Source: Tetragnatha versicolor
Lineage: Eukaryota > Arthropoda > Arachnida > Araneae > Tetragnathidae
NCBI GenBank assembly: GCA_024610705.1
Contig: JANDEH010000017.1
Location: 7,957,501 to 8,021,500, forward strand
Length of the DNA: 64,000 nt
Direction of reading: 5' to 3'
Shown: positions 1-10,802 of the stretch, in pieces
Layout of the letters: every line of letters begins with the position of its first letter
Position numbering within the stretch: position 1 is the stretch's first letter
Made by a program: the position numbers and the translations under genes
The notes under the pieces: generated by a model
Databases searched by the model: none
Told to the model about the DNA's origin: nothing
Seen by the model: the letters and a program-made list of their open reading frames with translations, nothing else

Positions 1-88
1 CAAAGTGTCAGTTAGATCAACATTCCTTTTCAATTAGTAGGAAACATTTTTGTGAACTTAATTAAGTGTACTAGTACTTTTAACAGTA

Positions 89-1538
89 GAGGAGATTGGG
101 GCTATTTCGCACATGGGGCACATTCGGACAGACGGCATTTCCCCTAGTAATTATTAATTTAAAAATCTGAAAAAAATACCAGTAGATGGAAGCATGACTA
201 CCACCTCCTGCATGAATTTTCAAAGCCCTGATCCATTTTGTTTTATACGTACTAGAAATTTGCAAGCGTTAGAAGCAGCAAAGTAAATTTTCTTGTCATT
301 TTGTTGGCGTAAAATATCAATCAAAAATAACTCTCAAGTGGACATTCGGAATTTTATTCAGTAGAGGCACTACTAAAGTAAGTTTCTAGAAAGGTTTTAT
401 TTCCCTGCTTTTAATTATAAATATCTTGTTGGGACGTGGTAAGCTTGAACTGGTGGATGGGGCACATTCGTACACCAAAAGGTGGGGCAGATTCGGACAG
501 TGCGATGTGCGAATGTGCCTCAACTTTAACATTTTTGATTATGAAAGTGATTTATATGTTTATAAGTACAGTATATTTAATAATTTGAAGTTTAATTGTT
601 TTTTATTGTAGTAATTGTTTCAAAATTTGGTGATAATAGAAAATAACATTTTAAAGAAAGCTTCAGTTTTAAGGAATTTAGACCAAGATTTAAATATTGA
701 AGAAATAAATGTCCCTGATAATTGTTTAATACCAATTGACTTGGACTTAAGTGATTTTATTCTAGTATAATTTGCTACTGAAAATAAAATTTTGTTATGT
801 TGGTCAAATAGAAAATTTGGAATTGAATGGTGCTTATTTAAAATTAATGATGAAATATTTAAAAAACTTTAAAATTAATGACGAAACTTTTATTTTCCCA
901 GTAAGTAATGATTACACATTCATACAAAAAGATAATATCGTATTAAAAGTTCCCCAACCGTCAGTTTCAAGTGTTAATAAGCGAGCTGTTCGTTCACTTT
1001 TCTTTTCGAATAAAACCTGACAGTTAAAATATTGTGTGTGTGGTTGAACTTTTTCTAACTAATTACATAATGTGAAGTATGTCAATGTGCAATATACTCT
1101 TCATTACAACAATTGTTTTCCTCATCAAAAACTTAGATGTTCAAAATTTTCTGAAGCTGTTTTCTTTTTGTTAAAAAATCTTCTATTTAGAGGAAAAATA
1201 TGTTGAAGTGCCAAATATTTCGTTTAATTATCCTTACTTTATAAAGTGCCATAAACTTTTTAATTTGTTATAACAATTATTGTATATATTTTTGCATGTG
1301 TACGAATGTGCCCCACACGTGTGCGAAACTGCCCCACCCATGGGCACATTCGCACGAAATTTCTCGTTTTTTAGATTGCTGATATAAGTTAGAAATTCTA
1401 GATGAATGCGACCAATTATCTTTCTAAAATATCGGGAAAGGTCTTAACTTTCATTTGAATCCGAGTTTGTTTCAATATCTCATCTAGATCCAAATATGCC
1501 GAAATGCACTTTTTGTGTGAATGTGCCCCACTCTCCCC
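89..1538. mobile_element. Pogo/Tc1-mariner-like element with TA target duplication, degenerate
   Basis: The left end (GAGGAGATTGGGGC) and right end (inverse of GGGGAGAGTGGGGC) form imperfect terminal inverted repeats, each flanked by TA (87-88 and 1539-1540). Short motifs of the type 'ggggcacattcg' recur near both ends, which is typical of subterminal transposase-binding repeats. The interior holds a decayed coding remnant (listed separately). The TA flanks place it in the Tc1/mariner/pogo group by inference. Confidence 0.6.
690..1017 (+). pseudogene. Remnant of a transposase C-terminal domain
   Basis: Translated in two frames, the segment reads as a short region ending in DFILV (about 709-768), then a stop, then after a frame change the stretch beginning YVGQIE and continuing through FIFPVSNDYTF and NIVLKVPQP. 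This order (a 'VLV..F.TK' strand, 'YVG.I', 'F.FP...D' and 'DIV.KLP.P') resembles the C-terminal domain I associate with arthropod pogo/CENP-B-type transposase-derived proteins. The in-frame stop and the frameshift mean it is not functional. No DDE catalytic region is visible, so most of the gene is missing. The assignment rests on pattern memory and not on a search. It sits inside the TA-flanked element 89-1538, which supports the reading. Confidence 0.45.
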
Positions 1539-1540
1539 TA

Positions 1541-2687
1541 CAACCTAAGATGTGTATAGTAACTGTTTAATTTATAGATTTTAACTTTCTATTGCAGTTT
1601 TTATATTAAAACTATTTTTTTATTCAGCAAAATTTTTTGAATATAAATAATAATTACAACTAATAAGATAATATAAGTAAAATTACAATAAATTACAACT
1701 AATGAGATAAAGTGGAATAAAATGGACAGGATTTGCACTAATCATTCCACGCGCACTCTACCTTTTCCACTCCCGTTTTTATATATTATCACTAAAGTAG
1801 CAATAAAAACATTAAACAGCATTTCTTCTGCTAATTAAAGTTTAAGTATAAAACTTGCATGTCTGGAGTGCTTTTAGAAGTGACTCCTAGGAAATGGTTT
1901 CAAGAAGTATGACGAATAATAAAGGGTAAAGGAAAGCAAGGAAGCAAAAAGGGGTTAAGGGAGCAAAAAAGTTAGGGAACTTAAGGGTTAAAAATTTATC
2001 ATAAATTTACTACCATTTCCATTCGAGTGTGAATTTATGTTTAGAAACTGATTTTTTAATTATTTTAACCAGGCTTTATTAATGGCCTTTTAAAATGATT
2101 GAATTCAAAGGGATTTTTATTAACTGACTCTATTCAGAGTATTCTGTTGGGCAATCTATCATTCGAAATGCCACTAATATTGGTAAAAGTAAAAGAATGG
2201 CATGGGGAAAAGATTCTGTTTTTGTGAGAAAAATTAATTATTAAATATCAGTATTAAAATTTATGACCCCGTAATCAACAGGATTATAGGTATTATAGTG
2301 GCTCTAAAAAGGTTCTGAGAAAACCTGCAGAGAACTATCTACAGTTTGGTTAGGTGTTGGACTAACTTCCCCCAAAAATCGAGCCTCGTTTTAGGTCGAT
2401 CAATCAACTTGCCTGCCACTCCATTTATAATTTATCCTCAAAGACAATAATTTTTTAAATTAACCTTTTCAATTCTATAAAATTGATTTGGTAATAAGAT
2501 GCAACAAAACGCTTGTTTTAATTTATTTACCTTTTTCTGATGTATTTTTGCGTACTGGGAAGGATTAATTTTCACAAACCAAAAAAAATCAATCAATTGA
2601 AGGTTTGGTTTAACTAATAACTCACTTTGAAGAATGCATTCCCTATTAAATTAATTCTCCCTAAAATAATACATGCATACTGCTGAA
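1541..2687. other. AT-rich stretch, no gene seen
   Basis: Short A/T-rich sequence with stops in all frames. A small tandem of 'aattacaactaat(g/a)agata' occurs near 1650-1710. Nothing else is supported. Confidence 0.6.
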
Positions 2688-2882
2688 CCAACGATAGTAA
2701 AAGGGTCACGTGATTTTAACAACGCTGGAACTAGTATTTCGAAGGGGAGACAGGTGGAAGTTGAGGGACAGTTGACCAAAAGAGGAAGATACATTTGCAG
2801 CAAGTCCCCAACTATTACCGGTTACCCAACTATCGGCCGTGCAAAGTCTGTAAAAATCACGTGACCCTTTTACCATCGTTGG
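2688..2882. mobile_element. 195-bp inverted-repeat element (MITE)
   Basis: Terminal inverted repeats of about 32 bp: the left starts CCAACGATAGTAAAAGGGTC, and the right is its near-exact inverse ending CCATCGTTGG. Both arms contain CACGTG. Its small size and lack of coding sequence fit a non-autonomous DNA element. No convincing target duplication was found. Confidence 0.65.
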
Positions 2883-3004
2883 CTGATCAGTACATACTAA
2901 TTTTTGTCTCCTTGAACAACAATGAAACACATCTATTAAGAATTTTTATTACTATTTTTATCCGGTTTATAAATAAAATTTTAAAAGGTAAAGAAACAGT
3001 AAAC

Positions 3005-3347
3005 GGTACTTTTCCGTTAGCCGGGCGCAAGCGAAAAATCGCCAGCATATAGTGCAGAATTCCGCCAAATTTTTCAGTTATGGAGGATTTACACCACTGC
3101 TGTAAAAGAGACATCAGCGACATTTTCAGCATATTTTAGTACCCGCTACTCACAAAAGATGGCGCTCGTCTATTGTTATTCCAATAAACCAATTGACAAG
3201 CGCCATCTTTTGTGAGTAGCGGGTACTAAAATATGCCGAAAATGTCGCTGATGTCTCTTTTACAGCAGTGGTGTAAATCCTCCATTAGTCTGGCTCGCGT
3301 TTGGTTCACATTTGGCGATATTTGCGCCCGGCTAGCGGAAAAGTACC
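3005..3347. repeat. Foldback element with about 150-bp inverted arms
   Basis: Left arm 3005-3166 and right arm 3199-3347 are inverse copies, with a 32-base loop (3167-3198). Paired landmarks include ggtacttttccg / cggaaaagtacc at the outside and gatggcgct / agcgccatc at the inside. The innermost 100 bases are nearly identical between arms, so the repeat is young or kept homogeneous. A transcript would form a long hairpin. Confidence 0.8.
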
Positions 3348-3353
3348 AAGAAA

Positions 3354-4456
3354 ACTACACCCTTATCTAATATTGATATATTTTCTCTCAATTTCTTACC
3401 GTTCTAATATCACGAAAATAAAAAAAGGTACATAAAAACATGTGCTACTAACAAATGGGAAACTACCTATAAAACTTATTTGTTTAAAAATATAATTAAA
3501 GATACAATTTTATCAATGATGCTAGACTAAAATTCATGCAATTGGAAACAAATATAATTAACTTAGGGTACATAATGGTATTCTAAATTCTAGTTATGAA
3601 ACTATCAATGAAGACAAAAAAAACATCTCATAAGAGCTACCTATAATACGCTCTTATCTGACCGGTTGAAGTATCAACAGGAAGAAAACATTAAAAAAAC
3701 GATTTCAACGAAATTACACATTATACATACCATCTTTTTGGTTTCACATGACCTCCGGTCGGTCCAATTTTACGAAGAAAACCTATACTTAACGGAAAAT
3801 TTTCGCTCTCAAGTGAACGACTCGCCCTCGCTTGACCTTTTTCTATATCTTTCCAACACATACACTGCATCCGTTGGAAAAATTCCATCTGTGATCGTTT
3901 CATGTCAAAAGTTTCTACTTCTACCGAAGATTCTTCCCAATTCTTTTGTTATGACTTTTTGACGCGAAATAGAAATTGACAAGTCCCACAACCATACATT
4001 AAACGAGTTTTGGAAATTCATTGAACTTTCATCTATTTTAATTTACGATTTTATATTCTAGAGTTGAAAGAGTTTTACCTCATTTTACAAAAAGGAATTT
4101 AAATCTTATCCTAAATTCGAAAAAATCCCGTATCATTCTTTTCTTATTCTTTTAAACTTTCTCATTATGTTCAAATCGAGCCAAAACATTTAAACTCGTG
4201 TAAGCAGTTTCTTAAGAATCATTCTTTTGATTAGATCTTAATTTAAACAAAAGAACAGGTAGTTAGAGCGAGACGTAAAGAAACATATACATATAGCAAA
4301 GAGTCATCTCATAACTTTAAATAATTAAATTTTTAAACTATAAAGGTTTTAGGGAATTAATTTGGTTAAGATATGGACTTATCATAGGGGAAGGGATAAT
4401 ATCATATCTCTGAGGGACTCAAGGGAAAGATCCTTAAATATTAACTTATCAAATAG
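3354..4456. other. No gene recognised
   Basis: AT-rich. A 98-codon open frame at 3666-3962 has no recognisable domain and no supporting composition, so I do not call it. Confidence 0.5.
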
Positions 4457-4464
4457 CTTTAGAG

Positions 4465-5171
4465 CAGTGTTTCCCAACATGGGGCCCACGCCCCACCGGG
4501 GGGCAATATCATTTTCTAGGAGGGAGGCAATTTGAAAATTTTCAACTAAATTGCCTCCCAGGTGGGGCCAATCCAGGAGGAAAATTTAAAAAAAACTTTT
4601 TAAAAAGAAGTTTATCAAAATCTGATGATACTGATTCCATTATCCTATCTGAGAATGTATGTCTGAAATCTGGACCAGTATGTATCAAAACCAAGTTGAA
4701 ACCCTGTTTTTAGAGTCTAATTTACAAACCTTTTCAGGGGGATGACCCAAGATCTCTTTGAATTTAGAACGCTTATATTTGAAACTTTTTTACATTAGGT
4801 TCATCAAAATGCAAATCTTACCTAAAAATTTATATCCAAAATTTCCAAACTAGGGGTACCAAACTAGTTAAAAACCTGTTTCCTAGAGTCCAATTTCCGA
4901 AAACTTGCTGGGGGAGGACCCCCAGACCCCCCTTGGTACTTAGAACTTAATTACTCATAACTTGATTAAGTTCTTTATCATACAAATTCTACCTAAAAAT
5001 TTTCAGAAAAGCTTCATTAGACTTATTAAATATACATAGGAGGGAGGGGGTTAAGAAATAATTTTGACCCTCTTAAAATATATTTCTATTTATGCCACTG
5101 AGACCAGGGAGGCATGGAAAATTTAGAAAGGCTTTGGTGGGGCATGGACGGAAAAAGGTTGGGAAACACTG
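4465..5171. mobile_element. hAT-type non-autonomous element, copy 1
   Basis: The ends are CAGTGTTTCCCAAC and its inverse, and it is flanked by a perfect 8-bp duplication CTTTAGAG (4457-4464 and 5172-5179). An 8-bp target duplication with CAG...CTG ends is the hAT signature. It is 707 bp with no coding capacity. Interior blocks such as the G-rich palindrome near 4910 are shared with the copies at 7792, 31928 and 43225. Confidence 0.9.
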
Positions 5172-5179
5172 CTTTAGAG

Positions 5180-5656
5180 CTTTATAAGGAGCATTTTTCA
5201 ACTTTTTGGAAATGTTTGTTGGTTGTTTTCAAAATTTGTGAGCAGTTTCTAATGTTCATGATATTTTTTAAGTATTGGCCTTTTTTTCAAATAAATCCTT
5301 GAATTTGTTTTAGTTTTACCAACATAAGTTTATTTCTATTTTTGAATAATAAAAGCCTTATTTTCTTTTCGTAATATTCTCACAGATAGCAGCACTATAA
5401 CTCAAACTCAACAATCTGTGCGGAATAAATGGCAGATAAATACAAATTAAAATTTTCAGGATAAAATCTCTCATTACTATAGTTACCAGCTAGTTATTCT
5501 TTGATTCGAAAAATTCTGGGCCACATTAAAAGTATGCAATTTAATAAAATTCTTTAAAAATTTAAGAATATTAACAGTATGGAATCCAGGATTTTTGTCT
5601 GAGGGGCTGGAGGTTCTAAAACTGTTTAGATATCCACGACTTTCTCGTCTTAAAAG
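5180..5656. other. AT-rich spacer
   Basis: Nothing coding or repetitive that I can support. Confidence 0.5.
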
Positions 5657-6186
5657 CAGGGGCGTCATTTAGGGGGGCAGGGGGGGCAACCGCCCCCCCC
5701 AAGGTTTCCACTGTAATATGAAAAATAGCTGCAAGTCCCTTGAAAATTCTGTAACTTCCACAAGGAGCTTTGGGTGCAACTCAAAATGTCTCAAAAGGAG
5801 TTAAAACATTACTTTTTTGGGGGTTCAATTGCAAAAAATTTCTGGGGGAGCACCCCCAGCCCCCCCTCTAAAATTTCCACGTCTCTTATATAGTGTTTTC
5901 CCCCTTGAAAACTATTCCTCTTACAAGAAGCTTTTCTCTTTAGAAGCTCCCCAAAGAGTTTGAAAAAGAGATAAAACACTAGTTTAAAGGGGTATTAAAA
6001 TTCCTGGGGGGAGGACCCCTAGCCCCCCTTAAAAATTTGACGTTTATTTACAACTCTTTTCCCTAGGAAATTATGTGGTTTACAAGAAACTGTTCTCTTT
6101 GAATGCAGCCCGAAGGGTCTCAAAACTAGCTAAAACACTACTTTTCAAAATTTTCCTGGGGGTGAACCCCCTGACCCCCCATTCTT
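5657..6186. repeat. G-rich repeat cluster starting with a transposon-like end
   Basis: It begins with CAGGGGCGTCATTTAGGGGG, a CAG-initiated G-rich end of the kind seen on hAT-like elements. Three spaced copies of a palindromic 'ctgggggagnaccccc' module follow, near 5841, 6005 and 6157 (period about 160). I could not find a matching right end, so the boundary at about 6186 is approximate. Confidence 0.5.
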
Positions 6187-6298
6187 CCTTGGAGTTCACG
6201 TTGTCAAATTTGACATGATATTAAGTTAAGAGTGAAGTTGAGGTAACTCATGCCAAAAAAAACTAGTTACAGCGAGGTCCAGATCTTCCTAAAAAAAT

Positions 6299-6570
6299 TA
6301 TTAATAATCAAAATACTAATTAACTAGTTAACAAAATTGTTAATAACTATCTGTGTTAATCAAAAAACAAAATACGATTCCTAAGATTGATTCCTGCTGT
6401 ATAAACTAATTAATTATCAAAATACTTATTACCAATTAGTGAACAAAATTGGTTTTTTTCTGCATTAATTGGAAAATTTATGATTCGATTCCTGCTGGAA
6501 TCGATTCCTACAAGGGTTTGATTCCTTGGTATCGATTCCAAGGCATTCGATTCCGGAATCGATTCTTTCA
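6299..6570. repeat. Diverged tandem repeat plus a GAATCGATTCC cluster
   Basis: Two diverged copies of about 105 bp (about 6300-6400 and 6405-6500) share 'tatcaaaatactta', 'aacaaaattg' and 'gattcctgctg'. They are followed by at least five close copies of 'gattcc' / 'ggaatcgattcc' up to about 6570. It lies directly upstream of the MADF-BESS exon, so it is inside that gene's last intron if the splice call is right. Confidence 0.6.
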
Positions 6571-6624
6571 GAAATATTTAGAACCCTAAATCTAACCATT
6601 TCCCTCTCTCTCTCTTTCCATTAG

Positions 6625-7142
6625 CCAAGGCGGCCAAAATGCAATGGAAGAAATTGCGCGATAACTTCCGCGAAGCCCTGAAACGCCACAAGGACTCCAA
6701 AGGCAGCGGCCGCATGTGGCGCTACCAACAACAAATGGAGTTCCTCATCCCCTTCATGCAGAGCAAGTACCAGGACTTCAGCCTGACCGCCGATCCAGAC
6801 GCCTCGGCAGCGGCGGACAACAAGCCGGACACCGGAGACCCCCTTCCCTCCTTCTACGACAAAGACGAGGACTCCGGTGGGTCCTCCTTCAACAAGCGGC
6901 GGAAGCTGATGGACCCGAAGGAGGACTTCACTGTGAAGGACTTCGTCGGGGGTGGTCGCATAGCGCCTGGCAATGCTCTGCTGGACTTTTTCTCCAGCAT
7001 GTACAACACGTGTGAGGACTTGCCCGCACACCTGCAGCTGCAGGTCAAGAGGAAGGTGTTCGAGGTGGTCACAGAGGCCGAAGAGACTGCGCTGTTGCTG
7101 AGACAGCAGCAGCATGAGTACGATTCGCAGTACTTTACGTAA
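6625..7142 (+). CDS. MADF-BESS domain protein, C-terminal exon
   Basis: This is the last coding exon of a DNA-binding transcriptional regulator of the MADF-BESS family (Adf-1/Dip3-like), expected to act in the nucleus. A pyrimidine tract and AG at 6601-6624 form a splice acceptor. The exon opens with two bases of a split codon and then reads KAAKMQWKKLRDNFREALKR, the last helix of a MADF domain (WKxLRDxFxxxLKR) followed by MWRYQQQMEFLIPFM. The first 40-45 residues after the internal Met (6639) are thus half a MADF domain. A linker with a basic NKRRKL stretch (residues 85-90, a possible nuclear signal) follows. The C-terminal BESS motif sits around residues 113-148 (ALLDFFSSMYN...LPAHLQLQVKRKVFEVV). 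The stop is TAA at 7140-7142. The N-terminal MADF exon was not found between 1 and 6600 and is probably outside the window. GC content is far above the surroundings, as expected for coding sequence. Confidence 0.85.
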
Positions 7143-7639
7143 TAGGCGGAAATTTTCTTGTGTGATGACGTGGCTACTATACGCAATAACGTCGAGAACC
7201 AATGGAAGGAGAGGACCATACTGTCTGTCTTTCCTCGCTAGGTTAGGCAGTTAGTGTAACCCCAACAAACGGGTGAGGCCATTCACTCCCTAAGATTGGG
7301 AGGTATAGAGAAAAAGATCCAAACTCGCCAATAACTACGCCACCTCCCTTCCCTCTTCTTCAAAGAAAAAGTTGCTTAAGTTAGTAGCCAAGCTAGCAAC
7401 CCAAATTTCCTGCACCCCTACTCCAACTTGGAATTCCCCGTTCCTTATCGCCTAGCTAAGAAAGACGGACAATATAAACCCGCTTAAAGCTCGCTTGTAG
7501 AAAATTACTCTCGTACCCTTTAACAGCACATGCATATTTTCCAATAGGGAATCATTAAAAATCCCTGCCTTCCCCTCCTAGTGTCCTCTACTGATGTTGT
7601 GATTGGTCTCTAACCTAACTGAGAGTTGTACGGCAGTCA
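7143..7639 (+). other. Probable 3' UTR and downstream flank of the MADF-BESS gene
   Basis: Non-coding, less AT-rich than the surroundings. The first 70 bases recur at about 8655-8730 downstream of the pseudogene, so this flank was part of the duplicated unit. I see no canonical AATAAA before 7640. Confidence 0.5.
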
Positions 7640-8730
7640 ACAGTCCCTCCTTCTACGACTTCTGATGGGTCATATCTTTCAACAAGCGAAGGAAGCTGAC
7701 GGACCCGCAAAGGACTTCGCAACTGTGAAGGACTTCTTCGGGAGTGGTTGCATAGCGCCTGGCAATGCTCTGCTGGACTTTTTCTCTAGCACAGTGTTTC
7801 CCAACGTGGGGCGCACGCCCCACCGGGGGGCAATATCATTTTCTGGGGGGGGCAATTTGAAAATTTTCAACCAAATTGCCCCCCAGGTGGGGCCAATCCA
7901 GGGGGAAAATTTAAAAAAACTTTTTAAAAAGAAGTTTATAAAAATATGATCCTATTATCCTATCTGAGAATGTATGTCTGAAATCTGGACCAGTATGTAT
8001 CAAAACCCTGTTTTTAGAGTCTAATTTCCAAACCTTTTCTGGGGTTCAATTATGATTGATGATTGTATTGATGACCCAAGATCTCTTTGTTTTTAGAACG
8101 CTTATATATTTGAAACTTTTTTTACATTAGTTTCATCAAAATGCAAATCTTACCCAAAAATTTATATCCAAAATTTCCCAACTAGGAGTACCAAACTAGT
8201 TAAAAACCTGCTTCCTAGAGTCAAATTTCTGAAAATTTGCTGGGGGAGGACCCCAGACCCCCCTTGGTACTTAGAACTTAATTACTCAGAACTTCATTTA
8301 GTTCTTTAGCATGCAAATTCTACCTAAAAGTGTTCTGAAAATCTTCATTTGACTTATTAAATATATACATAGGAAGGAGGGGCTAAGAAATAAATTTGGC
8401 TCCCTCTCAAAATATATTTCTATATATGACACCGAGACCGGGGGGACATGGAAAATTTAAAAAGGCTTTGGTGGGGCATGGACCGAAAAAGGTTGGGAAA
8501 CACTGCTCTAGCATGTACAACATGGCGGAGGACTTTCCTCTTCATTTGCAGTGCAGCTGTATGCTGCAGGTGTCAAGAAGGTGTTCGAGGTGGTTCCCGC
8601 GCAGCGGCCGGTACGATTCGCACTACTTTACTTAAAAAAACGTGAACGTGTTTTAAATGAAGGCGAAAATTTTCTTGTGTGATGACGTAGCTACAACGTA
8701 ACAATTGCCGAGAACCAATGGAAGGGCAAG
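7640..8730 (+). pseudogene. Broken tandem copy of the MADF-BESS exon, split by an hAT insertion
   Basis: Sequence from about 7640 to 7791 and from 8514 to about 8730 is a diverged copy of about 6845-7205. Recognisable pieces are the KDF.GSGCIAPGNALLDFFSS block before the insertion and MYNMAEDFPLHLQ after it, then YDSHYFT at the end. Reading frames disagree: the FNKRRKL part appears in a shifted frame, the VKRKVFEVV part is shifted by indels, and a 714-bp element sits after FFSS. The copy includes the 3' flank ('aaattttcttgtgtgatgac'), so it arose as a genomic tandem duplication and not by reverse transcription. Several indels relative to the intact exon indicate loss of constraint. Confidence 0.85.
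7792..8505. mobile_element. hAT-type non-autonomous element, copy 2
   Basis: Same family as 4465-5171: CAGTGTTTCCCAAC ends and a perfect 8-bp duplication CTCTAGCA (7784-7791 and 8506-8513). The intact exon at 6990-7003 has the uninterrupted equivalent CTCCAGCA, so the pre-insertion sequence is visible in the paralogue. 714 bp, no coding capacity. Confidence 0.95.
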
Positions 8731-8906
8731 ATATTTTCAAAAACATATAAATCCGCCCTAAGAACTCGTTCTTAGAAATTGCGACTGGCTGCAGTTCATC
8801 AAATTACAATTGTGTAAAAAATATTGAATAGCGCATGCGTATTTCCCGATTGCATCCTGAAAGAGAGTGCTATACTAGATTATAACGTTTCCTGTCACAG
8901 TAACGT

Positions 8907-9033
8907 CACGGATTGACTTAAGAAGATGCCACAGTTTCTAGCTACCTAAGTGGTGAAAAAGACATGAGCGAGCTCATCTCCGACTTGCCAATAGGTAGCT
9001 AGAAATTGTGGCATCTTCTTAAGTCAACCCGTG
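8907..9033. repeat. Hairpin repeat with 41-bp arms
   Basis: Arms 8907-8947 and 8993-9033 are inverse copies (landmarks 'gacttaagaagatgccaca' and 'tgtggcatcttcttaagtc') around a 45-base loop. Likely a small foldback/MITE. Confidence 0.75.
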
Positions 9034-9544
9034 AAGTGCCAGGTCTAGTAGAGTTTCATTGTAGCAACCACAAATTCAAGTTGTGAAGGTGGCTATAGGA
9101 GGTGGCAGCATCTATCATCCGAGGCTTAAGTCGTACTCCTGCCATTCATTGGGCCTCACTTTCTCAGGAGCCGCACCCCTGTACGCTCTGCGGATAGACC
9201 TTGGATATTCCAAGTGGCATAAGAAACAACAACAACAGATAAAAGAGTGGCATTATTCCCAAGATATGCTTCCATCCACTAGCTCGGCAATGTTTACTAC
9301 TAACGTGACCGAGGATTATCCGGCAGTCAAACTTGGGTATTAAAGAAGGAAAACGAATTTCGGGGTTTACAACCACCGTTTTGACGACTAGAAAGGCTTC
9401 TCTAGGGCAGAGGGCTCACAAAAGAAATGGGGAAAACCCTGAAACACTCAAAGAGCTCCCCACCCTTCATTTGCGTGCATCTGCATATATTTCTTCACTC
9501 GCATCTGGAAGCCTTTTTGGTCGTAAAATCAATGGAAGTAAAAC
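9034..9544. other. No gene recognised
   Basis: Moderate GC. Overlapping short open frames on both strands show no domain. Confidence 0.5.
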
Positions 9545-9841
9545 TTTTTTTTTTCCAACGGGCGGGTACTACCGGACTCTATCCTTGTCTCCACGCTACT
9601 GCCCCTAAGAAGTACCTACTCAGCGTTACCCAGTGGGTACCTGTGGACCGAAGCCACGGAGGTCAGGTAGTGCTACCCGCGCCACATACCATAGTCGCTC
9701 GCACAACCCCTTTTTACAGGGGGGCACATTCATTCAACCCACAAGGACAGAAACTAACGTCCGTGCCAAACGGGGATTCGAACCCCAGACGTACGGCTTT
9801 GCAGTCAGATGCTCTAACCACTTGGCCAGTACGTCGGCCAA
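9545..9841 (-). mobile_element. tRNA-derived SINE
   Basis: On the minus strand the element starts with a tRNA-like head at about 9841-9761. This has an RNA polymerase III A box (TGGCCAAGTGGTTAGAGC at 9811-9828) and a B box (GGTTCGAATCC type at 9774-9784). The anticodon arm does not pair properly, so it is not a working tRNA. A body of about 200 bases follows, and it ends in a run of ten A (T10 on the plus strand, 9545-9554). Head, body and A-tail together are the layout of a SINE. Alternative: a tRNA pseudogene with unrelated flank. Confidence 0.65.
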
Positions 9842-10284
9842 CAAATAGACATTTTAGACTTTTACAAACCAGCTAGAAACGGCAGTCCTGACAAAGCAAA
9901 GTCGGCACACAAAGGGGAGAGTGCGGATCTCTGTGTGATTTGGGGGTTCGCCCCTTTAAAGCCCGTCCCTTGCTTTAAGGTCTAACATGGCCCTAACTTC
10001 ACTCTTACGCCTATCAGAGATGTCAAAAATATTTGACTGCCGGTCAACATTCGGTCAGGTTAGCGGTGGATATAATGGCCTCGAAACACGTACAGAAAGC
10101 CAGGACCACCGAAAACCACCTTAATTACTGCCTGTGACCAGCTACCTGGAAGCTCGTTTTCAATCCTTTTGCGCTAGACTGGTTAGACAGCATATGTGAA
10201 TAAAGTCGCTTGGACGTTTCCACCAATCTTTTGTTAAACAGTCTCCACTTCTAAGGCTTAGGAAGGCTATGTTGGGTAGAGCGG
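9842..10284. other. No gene recognised
   Basis: Moderate GC with no recognisable coding or repeat structure. Confidence 0.5.
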
Positions 10285-10802
10285 GTGTGTCTCGTTAGAC
10301 CGAAATCCATCAGACCGAAGTGCCTCTTTCCCGACTGCGACTGGACCGACAGACAACTTGCCCGAATGGGACATTTGACCCAACGGGACATTTGACCGAA
10401 CTGGATGTTTGACCGAACAGGATGTTTGACCTAATGGGATCTTGGTTTCTAATTTTTAATATGGGCATCGCATTTTTCATGTTGCTTGACCACTGGTCAA
10501 GATTGTTCTGTGCTCTTATGTGGCTAAAAATCGGTATAAAATAAATGTTAGAGTTGCTAATTGATATTTTGAATTCCTTGTTGTTATAACATGTCTCTTT
10601 GGTTCTGGCAATCTTTACCAGTGGTCAAGCAACATAAAACTGAAATACAATGCCCATATTAAAAATTAGAGACCAAACTGAGTAGTCGGGACCAAATGTC
10701 CCGTTCGGTCAAACGACCCGTTCGGGCAAGTTGTCTTTCGGTCAGGTGGCGGTCGGGGAAAAGGCGCTTCGGTCTGATGGATTTCGGTCTATTGGGCGCG
10801 AC
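10285..10802 (+). mobile_element. AGACCGAA inverted-repeat element, long copy
   Basis: The left end GTGTCTCGTTAGACCGAA and the right end (inverse of GTCGCGCCCAATAGACCGAA) share a core AGACCGAAATCCATCAGACC but differ in the outermost 8-10 bases. Inside are several degenerate copies of 'ggga(c/t)(a/g)tttgaccgaa'. A second, internally deleted copy lies in the opposite orientation at 41536-41763 and has the same two distinct ends, so the ends are a family feature. Superfamily not identified. Confidence 0.75.

Noticed and set aside
3666..3962. 98-codon plus-strand frame
   Set aside because: No domain, and the opposite strand is also partly open; likely chance.
6621..7202. 193-codon minus-strand frame opposite the MADF-BESS exon
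   Set aside because: Shadow of the real coding strand; leucine/valine-rich product without a domain.
7626..7949. 107-codon frame covering the pseudogene and hAT start
   Set aside because: A chimera of a shifted pseudogene frame and transposon sequence.
9761..9841. A functional tRNA at this locus
   Set aside because: Only the A and B boxes are good; the anticodon stem does not pair and the acceptor ends do not match, so it is a SINE head.
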